Assembly: GCF_905220415.1 (NCBI RefSeq)
Contig: NC_059541.1
Location: 9,312,501 to 9,376,500 of the forward strand
From: Colias croceus
Taxonomy: Eukaryota > Arthropoda > Insecta > Lepidoptera > Pieridae
Direction: 5' to 3'
Length of the DNA: 64,000 nt
The translations under genes were made by a program, and so were the position numbers. Shown piece after piece: positions 53,461 to 62,615 of this stretch. Under the pieces are notes generated by a model that saw nothing but the letters and a program-made list of their open reading frames with translations, was not told the origin of the DNA and made no database searches. The first letter of the stretch is position 1; each line of letters starts with the position of its first letter.

Positions 53461-53510
53461 CGAGAAAGGATGCGGGTTCGAGTCGGGACTCGAACCCGCA
53501 TCCTTTCTCG
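53461..53510. repeat. Near-perfect 50-bp palindrome containing a Pol III B-box-like sequence
   Basis: Arm CGAGAAAGGATGCGGGTTCGAGTC at 53461-53484 and its exact reverse complement at 53487-53510 are separated by GG. Each arm contains GGGTTCGAGTC, like the T-arm/B-box of a tRNA-derived SINE. The sharp GC contrast with flanking DNA suggests an insertion or a fold-back duplication of a SINE end. Confidence 0.85.
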
Positions 53511-54826
53511 AAGCGGGCCTCGTGATCGTTTTTTTTCTATTCTTTACAAATTTATATTTGTAGTCACTAAATTAAAGTATTTTTTTCGTTGAGCATGTCT
53601 TAATAAGTTAGGCACAGTATACAATACAGTATATTATAATACATATTATTAATTTATGTACCTGATAAGAAAAAACATAATATATACATGTTTAAATTAG
53701 ATGCCCAACAATCAACATACATTTGAAATAGGCACCTGTATTCGATATCTACAAAGGTTTTAATTGAGATAATTAAAACCACAAAACATACAATAAATTT
53801 ATTTTAGTGCTTTGTATAATATGTACCTAAATAAATTCTCCATGAGTGGAAATTAATGGGTATCTATCTTAAATCTTTCTTTTCCTTAATCTAGAATTAT
53901 TACAATAATGGATTATGGAATAGTGTCAGTAATCTTAAGAAGTTTTATTTTAACTTTAAGAGCTCTCAAATTTGAAAACCTATTTTTAAATCTGTAGAGG
54001 AAGAAACCTAGGAAGGAACCAGATGAAGAAACCTACTTGTTAGATTTAGATTCAACTAAGAACAGGATCGATATTTCGTTACGTGTGTGTTGATTCAACA
54101 TTTCTGTTATAGACTATTATTGTATACTGTTCAATAAATAAGTAGTAACTCCAAGATCGACAAGAAATAAATAGATTTTTCAAGTTATTTTCACCTTATC
54201 GTAATACGCTCCACTTCTCGAAACAAAGAAGCCAGCATTGCGTGTTGGATTTTAGGCCTGAATGTATGAGGCTTTGAGGGCCTAGAGCTTAGAGTATATA
54301 TGTATATTACCATAGTATAGAGCGAGTGTATTGCACAAATTGCATATTGCGCATCGTAGGCAAATGAGCTATAGATACTATATAGATGTGTGTGTGACAA
54401 ATAGGGATGGGTAGATATAAATTGCGTGTTGAACTATCGATAAGTTATGTAAATAAATATGTATCTTATGTAAATTTTATGTTCAATACGTTATTAAAGG
54501 AAAAATATATGAATAAAGTATAAATATGTAATTTTAAATTTGTTTACCAACTGAATAAAGTTTGTTTATTCCATTTGAATATTAAATATTATATAAAAAA
54601 TTTTCTTGTATTAATTATAAGTACTTTAAAAAAATATGTTTGATTGGAATATCAGAAAAACGTGAGTACTTTTTAAATAATAAAGTTAATAAAATAAAAG
54701 ATCGGGTTTAGTGCTATTTATTTAATAATAAATCAAACAATAATAATAATGTTTTAAAAATGGTAAAAAATATTAAGGAATAATTAATAATTTAAAATTA
54801 TAATATAATAAATAATATTATAATAT
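53511..54826. other. AT-rich intergenic DNA
   Basis: Low-complexity AT-rich sequence, especially 54.4-54.8 kb. No gene recognised. Confidence 0.5.
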
Positions 54827-55331
54827 TATAGTAGAGCCATTTTAATAGGCAACATTTGACAGTTCAACAAAATTCAACAACGTAACCTAGTAACGACGAC
54901 ATAGAATAACATGATATTTCGTTTTGTTAAAACTGCACATTTGCTTAACTTTTTTCAATTACGACTAAATATTTATAATAATAATGACCGATACAAGTAA
55001 TTTTAAGATTTCATTTTACTGATAAACCATTCTAAACATAATAAACAATTTCTGAATTGAACAACTGACGTCGCTACAATTTTGTGTCAATAAACCTTTT
55101 TTCTTTTTAAATACCAGAGACGTTACTCTAAAAATCGAAATCTGACATCTAGAATCGAATGCATTGATTACTTGTGAATAAAAATCATCATAAATTAATA
55201 AATTCGATTGACAAATGTTTCAAATCCTTATCGATTAATTCACTTTAATCGATGTTTTTAAGCCGGTTACCTCTATTCGAAGATAAAATTGATAGACGTC
55301 AAATGTTGCCTATTAAATTGGCTCGACTATA
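54827..55331. mobile_element. 505-bp MITE with 34-bp terminal inverted repeats
   Basis: The left end (54827-54860, from TATAGTAGAGCCATTTTAAT to CATTTGAC) and the right end (55298-55331) are inverted repeats matching at 32 of 34 positions. TA dinucleotides at the edges fit a Tc1/mariner-type target site. The interior has no coding capacity, so it would depend on a transposase supplied elsewhere. Confidence 0.85.
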
Positions 55332-55718
55332 ATTAATATTTTTTTTATTTAATTTTAGCCATTCTACTATCAAAATCTTCAAAATCAATTTAGGGGTCAA
55401 AATATATCGTAACATTACATACTTTACATTTACACTATAATACATTCGCATTCATAATTTAGAAAGTGTATCATACAAAACACACCACAAATTTATTTAT
55501 AATACATTTTTAAATTAAAGTTAAATAAATAATTTGTTAAAATATAGTTCTTCTAGTAAACTTTATATCGAGTACAGCGCTGGTCAGGTCACATCACTAC
55601 GATCACGTGGCGGCAGTGAGACGCGCGAGCGAGCCTGCGCGTGTCCGCCTCCCACCTACTCTTCACCCCCGCGATGCTAGATTTATTTTCATAAAATTAT
55701 GTATAACAATCGACTTAC

Positions 55719-55803
55719 TGATGAAATGTGATAGTGGATTTCAATTTTGTGTATTTTCTAGTATCGTTTTTGCAAGATAGAACTGCACATTTCACCACGT
55801 TTA
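55719..55803 (-). CDS. Partial THAP-domain first exon (start not identified)
   Basis: On the - strand the frame reads VVKCAVLSCKND, then KSTITFH, and breaks at a strong donor, CA/GTAAGT, at 55719. This is the opening of a THAP zinc finger: Cys-x4-Cys, then the F-H motif where THAP genes are often interrupted by an intron. The frame stays open upstream to about 56.1 kb but contains no ATG (the first possible start is GTG at 55954). The start must therefore come from an upstream exon, be non-AUG, or be lost. The surrounding DNA is CpG-rich like a promoter (55.57-55.68 and 55.86-55.95 kb). No downstream exon was found. It could be a host THAP gene or a domesticated or dead P-type transposase. 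Confidence 0.5.
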
Positions 55804-56403
55804 TTCGTAAATATGAAAAAAATCCAGAGCAACGCACTTCGTGAGCACTCAACCACGGTTCACGACTGCGAGCGCTCGCGGCGCGGGCGGGAGCGTCGTG
55901 TTGTTCCCACCTGTGCCTACTGTTCCCACTTGGTTGTTCGCACCACGTTCGCACTCTATAGATAGTATATATATACTCTAAGGCGTAGAGTATGAGGTCT
56001 GTGTCGCTGCAGACTGCAGTGGTAGTGGTGGTAGCAAAATATATGAGATGTTGATTATGATGAAAACGTGATAGGTATATTATGTCACGATAATTTATGT
56101 GATAATTTATAACTTAAATAATTATTTAAAATAATAAATAAAGCCGAATAGAACTTGAAAAACTCTAAGTTGTAGTAGATCTGTGCTTGTCAGTTGTCAC
56201 ATGGCAGCTGACAGTTCCCGCTGCCATCATTCATCATTGACATTTGACAATTAACAAGTCAAAATTCAAAAATTGTAAACAGAAGCGTAAAGCATTGTCG
56301 TATAAAAAACGACTCAGCATATAACTATTTTGTACTAGCAAAATTTTAATGTTAAACTTACCCACTCCATAGTTAAACCATAAAAGCCCTAATTTGTATT
56401 AAA

Positions 56404-57217
56404 ATGAAAATATCTGAGGTGACAAGTGAACTAAACTATAACCTATTTGACTAAAGTATTTAATAAAAGTTAACGAAAGCCTGATAAATATAACACGATT
56501 CATTTTATTAAAATAGGCTACGATACACTGAACTATATTATTGAAAAATTATCCTCAATATGCCAATTGACTTTTTATTGCAGCTTCCAGGTGATGAAAA
56601 CTCTGACTTAACCTGTCGGACGTACGTTATACAGAATGAAAGTCACACCCTAGGAAATGCCTTAAAATGTATCATAAATAGATAGTAAGTATCAGAATTA
56701 AGGAAGTAAAGTAAGTAAGTAAGTAAGGAAGGGTTTTTGATAGGTTAAAAGATGAATACATACATAGAACAATAGACTTGTTTAGAACCATTCATAAACA
56801 CTTTACGAGGATTTTGCAAAAGTTGTAATATTTATTAGGAAGATCTGACAAGTTATCTATCAATATTAGTTGTGTAATTATGAATGTGGCCGCTACCTCT
56901 TTTTACTCACTCAAGCACTTTCAACAGTAATTATTTATTTATTTAGAAAATTACAATGTCATTTTCTTTAGTTATCAAGTCATGAAATATATATTATAAC
57001 AAACAAATAAATTTCTATTATCTTTTGCAGTGAAGATGTTCAATTCTGTGGGTACACATTACCTCACCCGGCAGAATCAAAAATTCATTTTAGGATACAG
57101 GCACATGAAACACCAGCTTTAGAAGTATTAAAAAGAGGACTACAAGATCTTCAGAAAGTTTGTGATCATACATTAAATGTATTTGAAAAAGAAGTAAAGG
57201 AATTTACAAAAGTTTAG
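56404..57217 (+). CDS. Polr1D: DNA-directed RNA polymerases I and III subunit RPAC2 (AC19)
   Basis: Three exons, 56404-56418, 56584-56684 and 57031-57217, give 100 residues. RPAC2 pairs with RPAC1 (AC40) in the assembly platform of Pol I and Pol III, the counterpart of the RPB3-RPB11 pair and bacterial alpha. Key sequence: HTLGNALKCIINR, the RPB11/alpha dimerisation signature, then CGYTLPHPAESKIHFRIQ and a C-terminal helix ending KEFTKV. Exon 1 codes for only five residues (MKISE), and the donor GAG/GTGACA is acceptable but not ideal, so the true N-terminus could differ. The family usually has a somewhat longer N-terminus. All junctions keep frame. A SINE-like repeat lies just downstream, and a THAP-like exon is divergently placed upstream. 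Confidence 0.9.
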
Positions 57218-57381
57218 CAAGATGTGTTTTATTTTTAATATTTTATGATCTTCACCTTTATGTGTGTATTTTTCTATGTAAACAAATCTTTTAGACTTTA
57301 ATCCACTAAGGGCCAGACTTAATTCTAACTTTGTAGGTTCACTTACTGGATAATAATACAATCATGTTACAAGTATATTAT

Positions 57382-57676
57382 CTATACATATAATAAATCT
57401 GTAGAAGGGTCAATTCTGTACATTGAAAATATTGAAAAAATAAATAGCAGGGGGTGTTACTGGATCGATACCAAGCCCAAATATGTGATTAAAAAAATTT
57501 TTGTCTGTCTGTCTGTCTGTATGTTCAGGCATCACGTGAAAACTAACGGTTCGATTTCGATGAAACTTGGTATAATTATTCCTTATTATCCTGGGCATAA
57601 AATAGGATACTTTTTATCCCGGAAAAATACGTAGAAAAAAATAAATCTTAATTTTTCCGCGCGGGCGGAAGCTAGT
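57382..57676 (-). repeat. SINE/RTE-tail-like repeat downstream of RPAC2
   Basis: Reverse-strand copy of the 43.3-kb repeat, from TATACATATAATAAATCTGT to GCGCGGGCGGAAGCTAG, including a (CTGT)n stretch and GGGGGTGTTACTGGATCGAT. It begins about 165 bases after the RPAC2 stop and may supply an AATAAA to that transcript. Confidence 0.75.
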
Positions 57677-58087
57677 TATAAATAAAAAGGTAAAGCAGTA
57701 TGTAGGTATAGCTTAAAATAATTTAAATATATGAATAATTGTTGAAGGAAATAAAAACATTACAAATCAGAAAATTCCTCCTTGATAAGGATTGCTAATT
57801 TTTACCTACCAAGCCTTCATCCAGGAAAAAATAAGACAACTAAATTCCTAGTGTGGCAGTGTTAGTAACATAGTAACTAACAGTTGGTAAAATATATATC
57901 TAAATCCTTTATTTGCTCAAAAAATTGGTATGACCAGGCTATTTTTATAATGGAAGACTATAAAATCGCAAAGCTAGAAAAGAATTGTATTATATCTAAA
58001 TCTGATACGAAAATATATTTTAATAGCTTCGCAAAGTGTAAGGTTTACTTAAATACCTATCATAAAAAGGATCTATATAGTTCCTTG

Positions 58088-58180
58088 TTTAACCCATTGA
58101 GCCCCGAGCGGCCCGATCGAACCACGACACAATAGATTTTCTATTGTGTCTGTGATTCCGGGGGCTGAGTTATTAACTGT
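58088..58180 (-). mobile_element. Short TTAA-type MITE, copy C (best preserved)
   Basis: Read on the + strand: TTAACCCATTGAGCCCCGAG at the left and GGGGGCTGAGTTATTAA at the right, so TTAA bounds both ends and the termini are imperfect inverted repeats. The interior has the CACAATAG/CTATTGTG hairpin. It is inverted relative to the copies at 8.1 and 16.8 kb. The termini resemble those of piggyBac-family elements. Confidence 0.8.
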
Positions 58181-58287
58181 AATATGTATAAATCAAATTG
58201 AAATGAGTGTGTTATCTATTCATATTAATATTGATTATTGATAAAATAAAACAAAATAATTTAATCAAAGTGGTTGTATTTCATATT

Positions 58288-59275
58288 TTAGACTTTGAAT
58301 TCAGAGTAGGGTGACTTGGTCAATGGGATGTCCCTCCACAAGTCGGGGGTCAAGTAGGCATAGGTCTTGGCGATGGCAGCGTATGTAGCCTTCGCGAAGT
58401 TTCCAAGTGTGCCAGTTGAGCCTCTTGCGGATGTGTAGCAGTCCTCAACACCAGCCATTTGAAGCAACTTCTTAGGGACTGGCGCAGACACAATACCAGT
58501 ACCACGGGGAGCAGGGATCAGCCTTACAGTGACTGAACCACACTTGCCAGTGACCTAAAAGTCAAATACAGTTATTAATATTTGAACATAGAATTTGTAG
58601 TTATTAATAATGTTGTAGGAGAATCAGACGCATTAAAGCTTCATCGGACTGGCCTCAAGTGGATACCACGAATGAAATGATTGATTGTTTCATCATAAGA
58701 GGTAAAAAAAAGTAGTTTATATTTAACAATACAGATATATTTTAAAAATCCTTTACCTTGCATGGGACAGTGTGAGGCTTTCCGATCTTGTTACCCCAGT
58801 ATCCTCTGCGGACAGGGAGTACGGAGAGCTTGGCAAGGATGATAGCACCACGGATGGCGGTAGCTACTTCCTTGCTGCACTTAACTCCGAGACCAATGTG
58901 TCCATTGTTGTCTCCGATGGCCACGAAGGCCTTGAAACGGGTACGCTGACCGGCACGGGTTTGTTTCTGGACGGGCATGATCTTAAGCACTTCATCGTTG
59001 AGGGAAGCCCCCAGGAAGAAATCGATGATTTCGAATTCTTTAATGGGCAAGGAGAACAGGTAGATGCTCTCCAGTTTGTCGATCTTTCCTTCACGCACGA
59101 GGCGTCCAAGTTTGGTCACTGGAACCCATTCCTTCTGGTCTTCCTTGCCGCGTCCACGGCCGCGACCGCGACCACGTCCACGTCCACGAAGACCACCACG
59201 GCCTCTATCACCCCCACGAGAACCAAATCCACCGCGGAAACCGCCACGTCCACCGGCTGGAGCTGCGTCCGCCAT
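58288..59275 (-). CDS. RpS2: 40S ribosomal protein S2 (uS5)
   Basis: Coding exons 59275-58757 and 58554-58288 give 261 residues. uS5 lies near the mRNA entry site of the small subunit and helps decoding accuracy. The N-terminus has the eukaryote-specific RGG-type tail (GGFRGGFGSRGGDRGRGG, then RGRGRGRG), followed by the S5 domain: WVPVTKLGRLV, then GDNNGHIGLGVKCSKEVATA, then KLSVLPVRRGYWGNKIG. The C-terminal S5 domain ends LTKSPYSEFKV. The start ATG lies two bases after an acceptor, so a 5' UTR intron (59277-59609) precedes it. Both introns contain box C/D snoRNA-like sequences, as is usual for ribosomal protein host genes. Confidence is very high. Confidence 0.98.
58619..58701 (-). ncRNA. 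Box C/D snoRNA candidate in RpS2 coding intron
   Basis: On the host-sense strand: C box ATGATGA (58696-58690), internal C'-like GATGA (about 58646-58642) and D box CTGA (58627-58624). About 73 bases separate C from D, right for this class. The segment CATTCGTGGTATC follows the C box and is shared with the second candidate in the 5' UTR intron. The terminal stem is weak. Target rRNA site not determined. Confidence 0.65.
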
Positions 59276-59690
59276 TCTGTAAACGATACAAAAATATTAA
59301 AACAACGAAATCCGTACATAACACGTTTTGATCAATTTTAAAATAAAATCAGACGCGTTATGGCCATCACCGTGTAAACACTATGGTAGATACCACGAAT
59401 GAATTTGATTTTTATTTCTCATCATTGAACCACGTGGTTTATAGGTTAAATTACAAAAAAAGGAACATTCTAACAAGTCAGGTAATAGTTTAAAACAATT
59501 TACACGATATTTCAGCTTATAGTTTGGTTAAATTCACATTTTTAATTAAAATATACTGTTATGAATTTTATTAAAATAAAAGAAAAATAATTGTTCAGTG
59601 TTCACTTACGTAGAGCCGTGAGCTAAATAAGACGGTCAAATTCAAAATGGCAGAGGCCGCGTCCGCGACACAAAGCCAGACGCCATTCGC
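59276..59690 (-). other. RpS2 5' UTR: noncoding first exon and intron
   Basis: The acceptor TTTACAG/A ends at 59277, directly before AATGGCG. A matching donor, CTCTAC/GTAAGTG, is seen at 59610/59609. The first exon therefore lies upstream from 59610, with the transcription start probably near 59.66-59.70 kb, where CT-rich sequence (CCTCTGCC, TGGCTTTGTG) could serve as the pyrimidine-rich start of a ribosomal protein mRNA. The start itself is inferred. Confidence 0.65.
59344..59430 (-). ncRNA. Box C/D snoRNA candidate in RpS2 5' UTR intron
   Basis: Host-sense strand: C box ATGATGA (59425-59419), internal GTGATGG resembling C', D box CTGA (59352-59349). It shares TTCATTCGTGGTATC after the C box and ACGCGTCTGATT/TGCGTCTGATT around the D box with the candidate in the other RpS2 intron. 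The middle parts differ, so the two look like diverged paralogues. Confidence 0.65.
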
Positions 59691-59814
59691 CACAGCCATT
59701 CGCCAATCGGCTATTGACCTGTTTCGTTCATTTCATTCACTCACATTCCACAGATAATGACGGGCTAGATGTTTCTGCCAACTTTTTTCATTCTATCGAC
59801 TCTGTGTATTGTGC

Positions 59815-59870
59815 TGTTTAACGACTTCTAAAAAAGGAGGATCTCAATTTGACTGTATTTTTTGGTGATG
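59815..59870. repeat. Decayed interspersed repeat fragment
   Basis: CGACTTCTAAAAAAGGAGGA followed by TCTCAATTTGACTGTATTTT matches, in reverse, the motif in P450 copy 3 intron 5. Only a remnant is left. Confidence 0.45.
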
Positions 59871-60069
59871 TCCCCAAGGTGTCTCATTTAAATTTGGACA
59901 AGTTTTTATAATCTGAAGAGAATTATTTATATATAGTTTAGTAAAAAAATATGTATTAAGTACATATATTTTAAAGAAGCGGATATTACGTAACTGAAGT
60001 AAGCATAAATACGTGTAACTTAAATAAGCATAAAGCATGTTTTCAATTTCTCTATTCTTATTATAATTT

Positions 60070-60640
60070 TTAGGGTTCCGTAGCCAAAATGGCAAAAACG
60101 GAACCCTTATAGTTTCGTCATGTCCGTCTGTCCGTCTGTCCGTCTGTCACAGCCGATTTACTCGGAAACTATAAGTACTACAGTGATGAAATTTGATGGG
60201 AATATGTGTTGTATGAACCGCTACAAAAATATGACACTAAATAGTAAAAAAAAGAATTGGGGGTGGGGCCCCCCATACATGTAACTGAGGGATGAAATTT
60301 TTTTTTTCGATGTACATACCCGTGTGGGGTATCAATGGAAAGGTCTTTTAAAATGATATAAAGTTTTCTAAAAAACATTTTTCTTAAAGTGAACGGTTTT
60401 TGAGATATCAGCTCTCAAAGTCGTAAAAAGTATGTCCCCCCCCTCTATTTTTATAACTACGGGGTATAAAATTCTAAAAAAAATAGAGGTGATGCATGCT
60501 AATTAACTCTTTCAACGATTTTTGGTTTGATCAAAGTATCTATTATAGTTTTTGAGATAGGTTGATTTAACTGTAATTTATTATATTTGCTGCTACGGAA
60601 CCCTTTGTGCGCGAGCCCGACTCGCACTTGGCCGGTTTTA
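60070..60640. repeat. 'AGGGTTCCGTAGC' lepidopteran-type repeat
   Basis: Starts TTAGGGTTCCGTAGCCAAAA and ends GCTACGGAACCCTTTGTGCG plus CGAGCCCGACTCGCACTTGG. The 13-mer AGGGTTCCGTAGC (60072-60084) recurs inverted at 60592-60604. Inside are a (GTCCGTCT)n microsatellite and GGGGTGGGGCCCCCCATACA. I recognise this as a very abundant lepidopteran repeat. It contains no real gene. Confidence 0.75.
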
Positions 60641-60738
60641 TTATTTAATGTGCATATTCAATAACCAATAAAATTAAATAAAAATCATAACAAAAAAACG
60701 CACCTAGATAGATAAAAATTTATTTATTTTATAATATT

Positions 60739-62470
60739 TTATAAACAGTCAACAAGCTCAACTTTATGGTGATCCATAGAGTCACCCTGTACCACAAATG
60801 GGAAGGGCATGCCGCCAAGTCCATGACAGGCAGCACCATATTTTCCATCCCTTCTTAATGCAACAACAGCCCCCATATAATTAGGATAATATTTTGCTAT
60901 TCTTTTAATCGCTATTTGCGCCGCTTCCGTTGGTAATGCTCCACGTCGCATTTCCTCTACAGCCAAAAAGCTAAAAAAAGTTAAATCCTTACATTAATAT
61001 TCTGATTCAATTATTGCTCAATTTTAATGTTTACTGTTATTGAAGTGAAACTTCTTTATCGGGGTTGGACAAAAATTTAGTGTAACATTTTTGCGTTACC
61101 CGTAAGCGTGACATTTTTTTTTTTATTACCTGGGCAAAAATCTAAGCATGACATCACCATCACCAGTTGCAGTGGCTGCACCTATAGTATTATCAGCATA
61201 AGCCCCAGCTCCAGGAATAGGAGAATCACCTACTCTCCTGAAAAGATTCAAAAAATATATAAGTTCGTAATATTTTATAGAAGCAACACCACAAGTCAGA
61301 ACATACTTCATACAACAAGTACACTATTTTTTTTTTACTGTGTGCACAGATATTTTCTTTGAGACTATGTCTTATAAAAACAAATAAAAAAAAATAGTAA
61401 CTTGTCTGAATAATTTTATTATTTACCCTGGAATTTTGTATTTAGCTCCATTAGTAGATGTGCCTGCAGCAATGTCACCATTTTTGTCTATAGCAACCAT
61501 ACCAATAGTATCATGGTTGAATCTATCTCCTTTTATCATTTTATTTCTATCTTGCAAGTTTTGTTTTGGTTGATATGGTCCGCAAAATTGGCTTGGATCA
61601 GGAGTGACATCCTTAGATTAGATAAATCACTTAAGATGCACTTACTATTTATCAAGATTTTTTCTAACACATATAAATAACATTTTAATTGCTTCTTAAT
61701 ATACTTTTTAATAATTACAAATGTTTGTATCACATAAAAGTGTTATTACGTCATATAATATTAATACCTACTATAAAACTTCACAAAATATTTACATACC
61801 ATCCAAAAATTTGGCTGACAATTACCAGAATTATGCCAATTCATCCACAGTTTCTTTGAATGTTTTGTAGTTAGATTTTCTTCTTCAAAACCCATCTGGA
61901 CTGCAAACTGTGTAGCGAGTTCTCCCACTAATATAGAATGCTTTGTATGTTCAAGAACATGTCTTGCTACAGATATAGCATTTTTTATCCTTCTTAGAGC
62001 ACCTACTGCACCTACTTTCATTGTTTTGCTAAGGAAATATATTTTAATACTTATAAAGAAAGATTACTTTAGTGTTTATTAGGTATATTCTAGCGACATT
62101 GTAATAGTAAGTTACCCATTCATTAAAAGAGCATCAAGTGTTGTTTCACCATTTTCATCAGGGCTACCACCAAAGCCAACTGTTCCATCACATTGCTGAC
62201 TTTCACAGATTGACGCCCCTTTTTCAATGGCATCTAAAGCTGAGCCCCCTTCCTTAAGCACATCCCAAGCTAAAAACAATTTCTAAATCAATCAGCTGTT
62301 TAAATCCAGATTTAATAAATAGAAAATAAAAGGTATTATCTTTTTTAATCCTTACCTCCGATTGTGGAGTTTTCAAATTTCCAAGTTGTTACAACAATAG
62401 GTATATTTAATTCACTATTTGTTTGATTTAATATATTATATAAATAAAATACAAGGAATAATTTCTTCAT
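60739..62470 (-). CDS. AGA: N4-(beta-N-acetylglucosaminyl)-L-asparaginase (glycosylasparaginase)
   Basis: Six exons: 62470-62356, 62269-62116, 62028-61800, 61611-61427, 61237-61130, 60970-60739, giving 340 residues, close to the human enzyme. It is a lysosomal Ntn-hydrolase that cleaves the GlcNAc-asparagine bond in the final breakdown of N-glycoproteins. The N-terminus MKKLFLVFYLYNILNQTNS looks like a signal peptide. Then come VVTTWKFENS, GALRRIKNAISVARHVLEHT, and HDTIGMVAI, where the Thr becomes the catalytic N-terminal nucleophile after self-cleavage. Next are AAGTSTNGAKYKIPGRVGDS and PIPGAGAYAD, substrate-binding elements, and in the beta chain TATGDGDVMLRF and ACHGLGGMPFPF. All junctions keep frame. 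The gene appears intact. It shares no operon-like link with its neighbours beyond lying on the same strand as RpS2. Confidence 0.96.
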
Positions 62471-62615
62471 GGTTCTTGTAGGTAGGTATCTAAATTTTAT
62501 GAACTCGCACTTAGTCCCTCATTCCCGGTGTCTTATCTATCTCACAGAACACTGATCTATCTAGATCTGAATTAGTCTTTGATCTGAATATTATACTCTT
62601 TGATCTGAATGAAGC

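Noticed and set aside
54191..54400. 69-codon - strand frame
   Set aside because: No motif, unusual composition and no splice context. Treated as chance.
49539..57598. Two - strand frames sharing YTKFHRNRTVSFHVMP (49539-49814 and 57410-57598)
   Set aside because: The similarity comes from the shared SINE/RTE-like repeat, not from a protein family. The same bases at 43.5 kb are non-coding.
59064..59282. 72-codon Pro/Arg-rich frame on the + strand
   Set aside because: Another shadow of the RpS2 Arg-Gly repeats.
58772..59341. 189-codon open frame on the + strand
   Set aside because: It is antisense to RpS2 exon 1 and rich in Thr/Ser from reading the RGG-coding repeats backward. The - strand frame is an unmistakable ribosomal protein.
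27237..60150. Tandem CTGT/CAGA/GTCCGTCT runs considered as a CRISPR-like or satellite array
   Set aside because: They are short microsatellites inside interspersed repeats, without spacers, in a eukaryotic genome.
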